A stretch of 18,606 nucleotides of DNA from UBA4823 sp034436035 (GTDB lineage Bacteria; Chloroflexota; Anaerolineae; Anaerolineales; UBA4823). Shown here piece after piece: positions 1 to 6,910 of this stretch. The stretch is from contig DAOTVW010000090.1 in assembly GCA_034436035.1 (NCBI GenBank), forward strand, positions 1-18,606, in the 5' to 3' direction. The first letter of the stretch is position 1; every line of letters starts with the position of its first letter. The translations under genes were made by a program, and so were the position numbers. The notes under the pieces are model-generated. The model was not told where the DNA came from. It ran no database searches and worked only from the letters and a program-made list of their open reading frames with translations.

Positions 1-727
1 AAAATTTTCCACCCATGGTTTTAATCAAGCGCCAACCGCCCATAACCATTCCGAAAGATATGGAAGAAGCACAAATAAGGATTACCCAGGCGGGAACATG
101 AAAACTCGGGATCACGCCAAATGCAACTAAACCCATCGTCACCACACCCATCGTCTTTTGAGCGTCGTTACTGCCATGGCTTAATCCTAATGCGATCATT
201 GTCAGCCATTGTGAACGCCGGAAAAATACATTTATCCGCGGTGAAGTTCTACGTCCCATAGCAAGCGCCAATTTCATAATGATCCAACCGACAAGCAAGC
301 CAAGGATCGGAGAGATAAACAAACCGATTAATATCTTATACAGCCCAGCCATGCGGATTACACCTATCCCAAAGCCAGTAATAGCAGCACCGACAAAACC
401 GCCAATTAAGGCATGGGAAGAACTGGATGGAATCCCAAACCACCAGGTAAATATATTCCAAATGATTGCCGAAAGTAATGCCGACATGGCTACCGGAATC
501 GTGATCGCTTGACTAGCCAACACTTCATCACCAATCGTGGTCGCTACAGCTACCCCGAATAAAAAAGGTCCCGTAAAATCAGCCAAAGCTGCTATTAATA
601 GCGCATAGCGGGGCGGGAGCGCTCGGGAAGCAATGGCAGTTGCAACCACATTCGCGCTATCATGAAAACCATTCAGAAAATCAAAAACCAACGCAATCGC
701 AATAAAAAGCACGAGTAAAAGAGTCAC
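1..727 (-). CDS. pit: PiT-family inorganic phosphate permease, N-terminal part (runs off left edge)
   Basis: Low-affinity phosphate/cation symporter of the inner membrane. Reading the minus strand from a GTG at 727 gives an open frame of 242 codons to the window edge. It carries both PiT signatures: an N-terminal NGFHDSANVVATAI block, and LSHGSNDAQKTMG near residue 200. Between them lies IPSSSSHALIGG, as in PitA-type carriers. Several hydrophobic segments (for example VLFIAIALVFDFL at the start) fit a multi-pass protein. The start is supported by AGGTGA at 734-739, six bases upstream. The C-terminal half is outside the window. The family assignment is firm; the substrate (phosphate) is inferred from family, and the phased boxes upstream fit phosphate control. 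The symbol is by homology only. Confidence 0.9.
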   Translation of the reverse strand, partial: MTLLLVLFIAIALVFDFLNGFHDSANVVATAIASRALPPRYALLIAALADFTGPFLFGVAVATTIGDEVLASQAITIPVAMSALLSAIIWNIFTWWFGIPSSSSHALIGGFVGAAITGFGIGVIRMAGLYKILIGLFISPILGLLVGWIIMKLALAMGRRTSPRINVFFRRSQWLTMIALGLSHGSNDAQKTMGVVTMGLVAFGVIPSFHVPAWVILICASSISFGMVMGGWRLIKTMGGKF

Positions 728-765
728 GGAAAATCACCTCGAAGGGTACGAGATTTGAAAACCGC

Positions 766-836
766 ATTATACTCCAATCGATTAATAATGTTAATAGATA
801 TTAACACAATAGCTATATTATTAATATTTATTAATA
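766..836 (-). promoter_or_regulatory. Promoter of the phosphate permease with phased TTAAYA boxes (Pho-box-like)
   Basis: On the minus strand a TATAAT -10 (771-766) is preceded at 17 bp by TTAACA (794-789) as -35. That -35 is one of four TTAATA/TTAACA hexamers at 834-829, 824-819, 804-799 and 794-789, all in 10-bp register with one vacant position (814-809). Paired TTAACA-like hexamers separated by about 4-6 bp are how Bacillus PhoP boxes look. Control by a PhoP/PhoB-type response regulator is therefore inferred from both the pattern and the phosphate permease downstream. Confidence 0.6.
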
Positions 837-869
837 AAACCGACGCGAGTACCCCGCTCGCGCCGGTTT
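837..869 (-). terminator. Hairpin downstream of the small ORF; probable terminator
   Basis: Two 13-base arms (837-849 and 857-869) pair around a 7-base loop. On the minus strand the one non-Watson-Crick position is a G-U wobble, and the arm is followed by TTTTATTAATAAAT. It begins 29 bases after the stop of the small ORF at 899 and just upstream of the phosphate-permease promoter. This is the expected place for the end of the gntR transcript. The T tract is short, so termination efficiency is uncertain. Confidence 0.55.
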
Positions 870-898
870 ACCCCAGGTAAATTTTCCCCCAGTTTAAC

Positions 899-1063
899 CT
901 AGCGATGACCACAAAAAATACTAACCGAGTTCAACTCAACCCAGCGCTTTTCCCTTTTGCGCGCCTTGGAATCATCGGACGTCGAATTCCATTTTGATCT
1001 CATCCACCTCCATAGCCGGCTCGGGTCAATTCCAAATCCCAATCTCTTTCCTCTTTTTTTCAT
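899..1063 (-). CDS. Small basic protein, 54 residues, downstream of the GntR regulator
   Basis: An ATG at 1063 opens a 54-codon frame that stops at TAG 901-899. The start is preceded by a purine-rich GGAGAGGAG about nine bases upstream. The product begins MKKRGKRLGFGIDPSRLWRW and is rich in Lys/Arg and Trp. It has no membrane segment or signal peptide and a single Cys near the end. It lies 29 bases after the stop of the GntR gene on the same strand and is followed by a hairpin, so the two could form one transcript. I do not recognise a family. A chance ORF remains possible; the ribosome site and placement are the main support. Confidence 0.4.
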   Translation of the reverse strand: MKKRGKRLGFGIDPSRLWRWMRSKWNSTSDDSKARKREKRWVELNSVSIFCGHR

Positions 1064-1092
1064 CTTAACTTACTCCTCTCCACACGATTCCC

Positions 1093-1839
1093 TCATTCCT
1101 CCATCGAGAATGGAGCGCTATCTGTCACAAAAATAAAACGGTCTCCGCGATAAATATCCTCGCCACATTCAATAGGCACTCCATCGATATCAAAGGCAAG
1201 ACGATGCTGCAACATCATCGCTGCACCAACTTGAACACCTAACAGCTCCGCCTCATATTCTGTAGCAATGACAGCTTCTAAACTTTGTTGAGAATGATCG
1301 ATGCGCACATTGTATTCTGTACGCAATATTTCATAGACCGAACGGTTCTCCAAATCATAATTTTCTAAGCCGGCAAAGCGGCTAATAGGCAGATAGCACT
1401 TTTCCAACATTAATGGTTCTTGGTTCACAAATCGCAGGCGTTGGTAATAATAGACTGCAGCCGCCAGCGGAATTTTCAAATCCCTGGCAACACGTGCATC
1501 CGCAAACCGTTTTTCAAAAAAGAGAATTTTTGCAGAAGGACGATACCCTTTTTGCCGGATAGCATCCGTAAAAGCAACCAGTTTGGTGGCATTGCGCTCA
1601 ATCTTTGGTTCTGCAATGTAGGTGCCATCACCTTGCCGCCGAACAATTAGTCCGCGTGCCTCTAACTCGGTAAGCGCCTGACGGAGGGTCATCCGGCTGA
1701 CGTTTAACATCTGACAGAGCTCGCGTTCCGGCGGCAGCCGATCCCCTGGTTTTAATTCACCACCGGCAATGCGGTCGGCAAATGTCTCCGCAATTTGCAC
1801 ATAAAGAGGGTAAATCGTTGATACTACTTTCTCGCTCAC
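1093..1839 (-). CDS. GntR-family transcriptional regulator, HutC/PhnF type with UTRA domain
   Basis: One-component regulator of 248 residues, the usual length of the HutC subfamily. Residues 8-78 form a winged helix-turn-helix with the hallmark PGDRLPPERELCQMLNVSR and TLRQALTELEARGLIVRR. Residues about 95-240 match a UTRA ligand-binding domain, with the typical LMLEKCYLP, RSVYEIL and closing IYRGDRFIF segments. UTRA ligands are small metabolites such as histidine intermediates, sugar phosphates or phosphonate-related compounds; which one applies here cannot be read off. The GTG start has AAGGT seven bases upstream. The promoter is overlapped by a PhnF-like operator, so autorepression is expected. 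Likely targets include the importer at 2487-6445, by proximity and shared promoter boxes. Confidence 0.92.
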   Translation of the reverse strand: MSEKVVSTIYPLYVQIAETFADRIAGGELKPGDRLPPERELCQMLNVSRMTLRQALTELEARGLIVRRQGDGTYIAEPKIERNATKLVAFTDAIRQKGYRPSAKILFFEKRFADARVARDLKIPLAAAVYYYQRLRFVNQEPLMLEKCYLPISRFAGLENYDLENRSVYEILRTEYNVRIDHSQQSLEAVIATEYEAELLGVQVGAAMMLQHRLAFDIDGVPIECGEDIYRGDRFIFVTDSAPFSMEE

Positions 1840-1840
1840 G

Positions 1841-1874
1841 GTTAATACCTTAATTGGTATAATGGTCTATACCT
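1841..1874 (-). promoter_or_regulatory. Candidate GntR operator, PhnF-like
   Basis: The stretch holds an inverted repeat GGTATA (1856-1861) / TATACC (1868-1873). On the minus strand 1874-1863 reads AGGTATAGACCA, which differs at one position from TGGTATAGACCA, the mycobacterial PhnF operator as I remember it. A further half-site, GTTAATACC, lies at 1841-1849 beside the start codon. The main site covers the expected transcription start, just downstream of the -10 box, as expected for repression. Confidence 0.65.
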
Positions 1875-1876
1875 TT

Positions 1877-1905
1877 ATTATAGTTGATTTATTTAAATTT
1901 GTCAA
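1877..1905 (-). promoter_or_regulatory. Perfect housekeeping-sigma promoter of the GntR gene
   Basis: On the minus strand TTGACA (1905-1900) and TATAAT (1882-1877) are separated by exactly 17 bp, a full consensus match. Transcription should begin near 1870 and give a leader of about 30 bases. So strong a promoter for a regulator gene makes sense if it is normally repressed, which fits the operator directly downstream. Confidence 0.8.
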
Positions 1906-1968
1906 TTGGTAAATCCTATCTCTTTACCTAATCCTTTAGTTACAAAAATGGCTTCGCAGCAAAAACCA

Positions 1969-2116
1969 ACCACAGAGCGCACCGAGAGCGCGGAGAGCAC
2001 AGAATTTGTGAATAAAAGGAAAATGATTAGCGTGTGAAGGCGCATAAGGGAAAATTTTGCATCTTTATTCCTGAATAAAGGAGAAAATTATTTTCAATCT
2101 CTGTGGTCTCTGTGGT
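1969..2116. repeat. Inverted arms of an ACCACAGAG-type intergenic repeat
   Basis: The left arm at 1969-2003 begins ACCACAGAG and continues with GAG/CAC-rich repeats ending near GCACAGA. The right arm at 2099-2116 is CTCTGTGGTCTCTGTGGT, whose complement ACCACAGAG occurs twice. The arms enclose about 95 bases with a small palindrome at 2063-2080. Short tandem ACCACAGAG-like tracts are familiar as interspersed intergenic repeats in several large bacterial genomes. No coding frame is involved. Confidence 0.5.
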
Positions 2117-2151
2117 AAAGATCACTTTTTTGCTGTAGAGTCAAAAATTAT

Positions 2152-2337
2152 TTGTAATTACTCAGCACAGCTGTCATTGCGAGGGAGCGTTCTTTGCGAC
2201 CGAAGCAATCTCCAATCCGGCAGGGAGATGGCTTCGCTTTGCTCGCCATGACAGGTGCCGGTCGAGAGATGGCTTAACAAACTCGCCAGGATAATTGTTT
2301 CCCATAACAATCTTTAATAATATCTGAGTAGTTACAA
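2152..2337. repeat. Composite palindromic element with TTGTAAYTACTCAG ends
   Basis: TTGTAATTACTCAG at 2152-2165 is matched in inverted orientation by 2324-2337 (complement TTGTAACTACTCAG), 13 of 14 bases. The 186-bp interval encloses the TCATTGCGAG palindrome at 2171-2254 and a decayed third arm near 2264-2291. No transposase lies inside. It looks like a non-autonomous mobile or interspersed element with nested palindromes. Confidence 0.5.
2171..2254. repeat. TCATTGCGAG / GAAGCAATCTC interspersed palindromic repeat
   Basis: The left arm runs from CTGTCATTGCGAGGGAGC to GAAGCAATCTCC. The right arm is its imperfect inverted copy, from GGAGATGGCTTCGC to GCTCGCCATGACAG. The core TGTCATTGCGAG...GAAGCAATCTC is a well-known intergenic repeat in many bacteria. 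A partial extra right arm (GAGATGGCTTAACAAACTCG, from 2266) follows directly, suggesting an eroded tandem copy. Confidence 0.7.
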
Positions 2338-2442
2338 TTATTCTAAAAATAGCGAGCTTTTTATCATCGTTGTCCGTTGATTTTCCCCTTTATTTATTCC
2401 AGTTTGGTCGCGAAAATGGATAGAAGCGAAGCCGTTACAAAT

Positions 2443-2470
2443 AAAAAAGGCGCGCTTATGGCACGCCTTT
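2443..2470 (-). terminator. Rho-independent terminator of the importer operon
   Basis: On the minus strand the arm AAAGGCGTGC pairs with GCGCGCCTTT around a CATAA loop, with one U-G wobble. The 3' arm runs straight into TTTTTTAT. It starts 17 bases after the stop of the ATPase gene. This has the full form of an intrinsic terminator and sets the end of the importer transcript. Confidence 0.88.
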
Positions 2471-2486
2471 CCTCACACATCTTGCA

Positions 2487-3569
2487 CTATACTTCTTGAC
2501 TTTCGCGGCGTTCTTTCAACGCTAACACCGCTTCAGCGGAACAAGTGATTTCCACCTCCTCACCGATCTTGGGCAATGCCAGGTAAGGGTTATTGAAGGT
2601 ATCCATATAAAAACTGATACTTCCAATCCCTACCTGAATGCGCACAATGGCTCCTAAAAAGGTGATATTTTGCACTTTTCCTTTAAGGATATTCGCTTTC
2701 CTCTCTTGAGAGGCAAAACTCAAGCGCTCGGGGCGGATCGCGATCATCACTTTATCGCCCGGGTGTAATTTGTCCAGGCTGAAAGCAGTTTGCACTTGTT
2801 GCCCTTCGAATTTCAGTATCTTGGCTTTGGGGTCTACCACTTCGGCATTGACAGCGTTCAACGTTCCCACAAATTGAGCGACGAATTCCGTTTGAGGGAA
2901 ATTATAAATTTCAAATGGAGGCCCAATCTGTTCGATTTGGGCATTGTTCATGACCACAACCCGATCAGAAATGGATAATGCCTCTTCCTGATCATGGGTG
3001 ACATACACAGTAGTGATGCCTAACTCCCGTTGAATGGCACGGATTTCACCACGTAAGGAAACTCGAATTTTTGCATCCAATGCAGAAAGCGGTTCATCCA
3101 GCAACAATACCTGCGGATGCATTGCCAACGCGCGTGCCAGCGCCACGCGCTGCTGCTGACCACCGGATAATTGATGGGGGTAACGATTCCCATATCCTGG
3201 CATGTGGATCAACTCCAGCATTTCCGTGACGCGCTGGTTTATCTCTTCTTGGGGTCGTTTGGCGATTTTCAATCCAAAACCAATATTTGCCGCAACATTC
3301 ATATTGGGGAAGAGTGCATAGGATTGAAAGACCATCCCCACTGGCCTCCGGTTGGGTGGTTCATAGGTGACATCTTTGCCATCAATGATAATCTCCCCAG
3401 ATGATGGCACCTCAAACCCCGCTACCATCCGTAAAGTAGTTGTCTTTCCACAACCAGATGGACCCAAAAATGAAACCAGTTCCCCTTTTTCGACTTTGAG
3501 ATTAAAGTCTTTGACCGCAACGGTCTTTCCAAAAGATTTACTGACGTTATTAATTTCTAGAAATGCCAT
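2487..3569 (-). CDS. ABC importer ATPase, PotA/FbpC/PhnT type
   Basis: Cytoplasmic ATP-hydrolysing subunit of the importer, 360 residues, normal for the family. Visible motifs in order: Walker A GPSGCGKT at 36-43, Q-loop around FQSYALFP (Q82), signature LSGGQ at 134-138, Walker B VLLLDEP with D158/E159, D-loop SALDA and switch histidine H192 in THDQEE. A C-terminal TOBE-like region, about 280-355, is typical of importers for iron, polyamine, thiamine or 2-aminoethylphosphonate. The ATG at 3569 has AAGAGG five bases upstream. It is the last gene of a four-gene operon, 16 bases after the preceding permease and just before a terminator. Nothing is missing from the motif set, so it should be active. 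Confidence 0.95.
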   Translation of the reverse strand: MAFLEINNVSKSFGKTVAVKDFNLKVEKGELVSFLGPSGCGKTTTLRMVAGFEVPSSGEIIIDGKDVTYEPPNRRPVGMVFQSYALFPNMNVAANIGFGLKIAKRPQEEINQRVTEMLELIHMPGYGNRYPHQLSGGQQQRVALARALAMHPQVLLLDEPLSALDAKIRVSLRGEIRAIQRELGITTVYVTHDQEEALSISDRVVVMNNAQIEQIGPPFEIYNFPQTEFVAQFVGTLNAVNAEVVDPKAKILKFEGQQVQTAFSLDKLHPGDKVMIAIRPERLSFASQERKANILKGKVQNITFLGAIVRIQVGIGSISFYMDTFNNPYLALPKIGEEVEITCSAEAVLALKERRESQEV

Positions 3570-3585
3570 AATAGCCTCTTATTCA

Positions 3586-4368
3586 TTAGTGTGCTACTGC
3601 AACTTGTTCCTCGCCTTTTGCTCCGCGGCCGAGTCGTTGCATGATCATCATTGAAGTCCAGGTCAAGGCAAAACTGACTAAAGATAGCGCTTGCGGAGTG
3701 TATGCACGCATTGAACCGATCTCTTCCATATAAGGACCAAAGGCTGGCCAGGATAACAAGGATGCGAAGGTAAACTCACCCATCACGATCGCAAAGGTGA
3801 GAAAAACGCCGCTCAAGATGGCAACACGGATATTGGGGAAAATCACCTGGCTGATGATCGTGCCCCAGCCAGCCCCCATACTCAACGCTGCCTCAGTTAA
3901 AGTGCGAATATCAATCGCCCGTAGCCCCGAATCAACCGAGCGATACATGTATGGAAAAGATAGCACAATGTAGCCAGCAATCAACGGAATCGGGGTCGGG
4001 GTAAGGTTCAGGGGTGGTTTGCCATACAGACGGATCAAACCAAATACCAACACCACAGCCGGAGTGACAAACGGCATCAAGGTTATGAATTCAACCACCG
4101 GGCGTATCTTCTGTAGTTTCCAATGCACCCAATAAGCGGTAGGCACAACCAAAAGCAAACTAAAGACGATCGTCAAAACTGCCCACATTAAAGAGTAACC
4201 AAAGTTTTGATAAAACTTAGGATCCTGGAAAGCAACCCGAAACGCCTCCAAAGAATAAACCCCTTTTTTCATGCGTAAGCTAAATTCTAGCGTAGCAAAC
4301 AGCGGAAGGAAAAAGTAAAATATTCCCAGGATAAAAATAAACCAGGCAAAGTAATTTGTCTTTTTCAT
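3586..4368 (-). CDS. ABC importer permease subunit (second, PhnV/PotC-like)
   Basis: Inner-membrane permease of 260 residues with about six hydrophobic segments (for example near YFAWFIFILGIFYFFLPL at the N-terminus). The EAA loop EAALSMGAGWGTIISQVIFP docks the ATPase. The start is ATG at 4368, which overlaps the TGA of the upstream permease as ATGA (4365-4368) and has GAGGTGG five bases before it. A GTG nine bases further upstream gives a longer frame but has no room for a ribosome site. The overlap implies translational coupling and a 1:1 heterodimer with the other permease. Substrate cannot be deduced from this subunit. Confidence 0.93.
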   Translation of the reverse strand: MKKTNYFAWFIFILGIFYFFLPLFATLEFSLRMKKGVYSLEAFRVAFQDPKFYQNFGYSLMWAVLTIVFSLLLVVPTAYWVHWKLQKIRPVVEFITLMPFVTPAVVLVFGLIRLYGKPPLNLTPTPIPLIAGYIVLSFPYMYRSVDSGLRAIDIRTLTEAALSMGAGWGTIISQVIFPNIRVAILSGVFLTFAIVMGEFTFASLLSWPAFGPYMEEIGSMRAYTPQALSLVSFALTWTSMMIMQRLGRGAKGEEQVAVAH

Positions 4369-5282
4369 CGTAACCACCTCGCTGCGCGTCGCTGTAGAGT
4401 CAGATACCCAACCATACTAAGCGACATGATCACGATCATGCCAAGTGCTAACGCGTTTCCCAGGCCCGGGTTATACAAGACGTCCCCTTGAATTTGTGCA
4501 CCAATCACTATGGTGATCAAATTGATAAAACTACCCGAGAATGCGTAAGCGGTAGCATAGGCGCCAAAAGCATTACCGAAGAGCAGGATCATCGTTCCCA
4601 AGAGAGTTGGCATTAAGATAGGCAGAGCCACATAGCGCCAATAATGCAGTTCAGTTCCGCCAAGGTTTTCGCATGCCTCCCGCCACTCTCTACGCAGCCC
4701 ATCCAGGGCAGGTGCCATAATCAACACCATCAGGGGAAACTGGAAATACATATACACGATGCTTAATCCCCAAATCGAGTAGATTGTAAAGCCCCTGGCA
4801 TGGATGTCTACATTAAGCACATTTTCGATTATACGCGTGACCAATCCCGCGTTACCGATGGTTGCTACAAAAGCAAATGCCAATGGAACGCCGGCAAAGT
4901 TAGAGGCAACGCCAGAGAAAGTCAGCAAGAAGGAACGTAAAGCACTTGGTAAGCCGCCTAAGATCACAGAATAAGCGAGCAAAAACCCAAAAATACCACC
5001 CCCCACCGCAGTAATCAAGCTGATCGTGAGGCTCGTCCGATAGGCATTGATAAAATCGCGCCCATGGAAAATCGCAACGATATTATCAAAGGTAAACTGC
5101 CCTTCTGGACCTTGAAAGCTGCGAATAAAAATCGACAGCGAGGGCAGGATCAGAAACATAATTGCAAAGGCAAAAAACGGCACCACACCCAACCAAGACC
5201 AATTGATCCTGGTTTTTGGGGGGCGTGCTTTTGGCACGCCCCCGGGGTTGCGGCGCGAATCAAGTTTCGCTTCCACAGCCAT
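4365..5282 (-). CDS. ABC importer permease subunit (first, PhnU/PotB-like)
   Basis: Inner-membrane permease of 305 residues. A charged, Pro/Gly-rich cytoplasmic N-terminus is followed by a first membrane segment (GVVPFFAFAIMFLILPSL) and about five more. The EAA loop reads EACENLGGTELHYWRYVALPILMP. I chose ATG 5282: GGAGA lies about six bases upstream, partly inside the end of the binding-protein gene, whose stop is only two bases away. An in-frame start at 5312 would overlap that gene by 28 bases and lacks support. Tight spacing on both sides shows a single operon with the binding protein and second permease. Confidence 0.93.
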   Translation of the reverse strand: MAVEAKLDSRRNPGGVPKARPPKTRINWSWLGVVPFFAFAIMFLILPSLSIFIRSFQGPEGQFTFDNIVAIFHGRDFINAYRTSLTISLITAVGGGIFGFLLAYSVILGGLPSALRSFLLTFSGVASNFAGVPLAFAFVATIGNAGLVTRIIENVLNVDIHARGFTIYSIWGLSIVYMYFQFPLMVLIMAPALDGLRREWREACENLGGTELHYWRYVALPILMPTLLGTMILLFGNAFGAYATAYAFSGSFINLITIVIGAQIQGDVLYNPGLGNALALGMIVIMSLSMVGYLTLQRRAARWLR

Positions 5283-5284
5283 GA

Positions 5285-6445
5285 TTATTCTCCGTATACG
5301 ACCTTGCGCCAATTATCCGTAATGTATGCTTTGATCTCGGTTAATTCCTCCACAGTGGGGAAGACAGCTTTCTCATAGGCTTCAGCCGGTGGCAGTTTAT
5401 CCAGCATCTCTTTCGGAACAACCCCGCGCTTGACCATATCGGTAAAGCGAATGGGGTGTGCATAGCCTTTTAGATAGAGATTCTGCCCTTCATCGGACAT
5501 GACGAACTCCCACCACAAGCGTGCTGCATAAGGATGTGGTGCATAAGCGCTGATCCCACCAGCATACGGACCTGCAACAACACCCGTCTTCGGGACAACG
5601 ATCTCTAGGTCAGGATTCCCTTTCAGGGCATCGCGGTTTGCCAATGCGAGGTAGTCCCATTCTATTGTCACAGGAGTCTCACCAGCGGCAATGCGTCCTT
5701 GGTCAGCTATCACTGGGATGAAGTTGCCTTTGGCGTTCATCTCTTTCCAGAATTCCAAACCTGCTTGTGGAGCGGCTTTGATATCACCATTCGCCATGGA
5801 TAATCCTGAGGCAAATACGGTCATCACCGATTCATTCGACTTCAACACATCCCCCGCCATAGCCACTTTCCCTTTGTATTCTGGCTTCAACAAATCAGGC
5901 CAGTCCTGCGGGACGGGGAGTTTTGGATCTTTAATGACCTCAAAAGTCAAGACGCCATAATATTCAGCCCACCAATACCCATCCGGATCTTTGATTGGAA
6001 TGCTATCCCAGGTGGCTACTTTGTACTTCGCCAGCAATCCGTCTTTCATGGCTGTCGCGGTATGACCTACACCGATATCAATTACATCGGGTGCCTGAGG
6101 ACCTTTACTGTCTTTGTTGGCGCGGATGGCTTCCAATTCATCGGATGAACCAGCATCAGGGTTCAATTCATTGATGGCAATACCATAGCGGTCTTTAAAG
6201 GTTTGAATGATCTCGCCATAGTTCGCCCAGTCATGGGGCAGGGCAATAGTGGTGAGATTCTTGCCCTCTACCTCAACCGCTTTCACTAAATCTTCCAAGG
6301 GGATTGTGTTTCCGCTGGTGAGGTCGGGGAGCTTTGCTGCTTCGGGAGTGGGGGTGGCTTTGGGAGCGCATGAGGCAACGATAGCTGCTCCACCAGCTAA
6401 GCCGGTTAGTTTGAGAAATTCTCGCCGTGATAATTTGCGATTCAT
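5285..6445 (-). CDS. Tat-exported lipoprotein solute-binding protein of the ABC importer
   Basis: Extracytoplasmic substrate receptor of 386 residues. The N-terminus has a twin-arginine motif SRREFLK (6-12), a hydrophobic stretch and the lipobox VASC with C26 as lipidated cysteine, then an Ala/Pro/Thr linker. The mature part resembles type-2 periplasmic binding proteins of the AfuA/PotD/PhnS group (segments PDVIDIGVG, KLPVPQDWPDLLKPEYKGKV, SAYAPHPYAARLWWEFVMSDEGQ). These bind ferric iron, polyamines, thiamine, 2-aminoethylphosphonate or sugar phosphates; the ligand is not readable here. The start ATG has GGAGG five bases upstream. It is first in the operon, behind a promoter about 230 bases away. 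The Tat plus lipobox plus PTP linker is common in Chloroflexota. Confidence 0.92.
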   Translation of the reverse strand: MNRKLSRREFLKLTGLAGGAAIVASCAPKATPTPEAAKLPDLTSGNTIPLEDLVKAVEVEGKNLTTIALPHDWANYGEIIQTFKDRYGIAINELNPDAGSSDELEAIRANKDSKGPQAPDVIDIGVGHTATAMKDGLLAKYKVATWDSIPIKDPDGYWWAEYYGVLTFEVIKDPKLPVPQDWPDLLKPEYKGKVAMAGDVLKSNESVMTVFASGLSMANGDIKAAPQAGLEFWKEMNAKGNFIPVIADQGRIAAGETPVTIEWDYLALANRDALKGNPDLEIVVPKTGVVAGPYAGGISAYAPHPYAARLWWEFVMSDEGQNLYLKGYAHPIRFTDMVKRGVVPKEMLDKLPPAEAYEKAVFPTVEELTEIKAYITDNWRKVVYGE

Positions 6446-6669
6446 CTTATCCTCCGTTTTTTATAAGTATTAAAGATTATTAAATGGTTTATTGGTTGCA
6501 TAACAACCTTGGGATACAGTTTGACTCTCGTTTGTTTTTCTTCACCTCCTGATCTACGCTGTTTAGCATTTTGCCGCACACCGGTTGCGGCAAAGGAATT
6601 GAGGGTCTTGCAGCTTTTGAAGCACCGGTGAATGATTGAAGAAAATTAACATCGTTAAGGGGTATTAAC
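6446..6669 (-). other. Long 5' leader of the importer operon with hairpins and an orphan Shine-Dalgarno
   Basis: From the promoter at 6676-6704 the transcript would carry about 224 untranslated bases. On the minus strand it holds a perfect 8-bp hairpin, TTTGCCGC/GCGGCAAA with a 9-base loop (6570-6594), and two CCGGTG motifs (CACCGGTG and AACCGGTG). It also has a consensus AGGAGGTGAA (6541-6550) with no start codon at proper distance, and GGTTG/CAACC closing a small loop near 6494-6508. I cannot match it to a known riboswitch class. Regulatory function is a guess from length and structure. Confidence 0.4.
6654..6669 (-). promoter_or_regulatory. Inverted repeat at +1 of the importer promoter; candidate operator
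   Basis: GTTAA-N6-TTAAC (6654-6658 and 6665-6669) sits at the expected start site of the importer transcript. It contains GTTAATACC on the minus strand, the same nonamer found beside the GntR start codon (1841-1849). Binding by that GntR protein is inferred, not shown. Confidence 0.4.
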
Positions 6670-6675
6670 ACTTTA

Positions 6676-6704
6676 ATTTTAGCACTATTTTTTCAGCGCG
6701 TCAA
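6676..6704 (-). promoter_or_regulatory. Promoter of the importer operon
   Basis: On the minus strand TTGACG (6704-6699) and TAAAAT (6681-6676) are 17 bp apart, each one base from consensus. It is the best promoter seen upstream of the binding-protein gene and places the start near 6669. Confidence 0.65.
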
Positions 6705-6910
6705 TTATTTTTTACAAATTTTCGCCATGCATTTTTATTGTGTATACACCCAAAACAATCCTCTGCAATCATCTCTTTCGCTAACCTTGCAACTATTCTA
6801 ATCCATCTATTTGCCATTTTAATAATTTTGTTTTAATTTTCAGTAAAGGTTCATTTACAAAGGGTTTTCAAACATTAATGATTTTACATGACTTTAATTG
6901 ACGAATAAGC

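Larger units (their letters stand above)
1906..2442. other. Repeat-rich spacer between the GntR gene and the importer operon
   Basis: No supported gene in this stretch. It holds two repeat elements described separately (1969-2116 and 2152-2337). Within the first there is also a near-perfect palindrome, CTTTATTC-CT-GAATAAAG, at 2063-2080. The remainder (2338-2442) is AT-rich, with no ORF, RNA gene or promoter that I can support. Confidence 0.6.

Noticed and set aside
5064..5378. Plus-strand ORF opposite the importer permease
   Set aside because: Antisense shadow of a well-supported membrane protein gene; no independent signals.
6446..6669. TPP, cobalamin or glycine riboswitch in the importer leader
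   Set aside because: Isolated fragments such as AGCGTAG and CCGCAAC recall known motifs, but the conserved cores of these classes are not present together.
6489..6671. 60-codon ORF in the importer leader
   Set aside because: It would start at about the transcript start with no ribosome site, and the translation resembles no protein.
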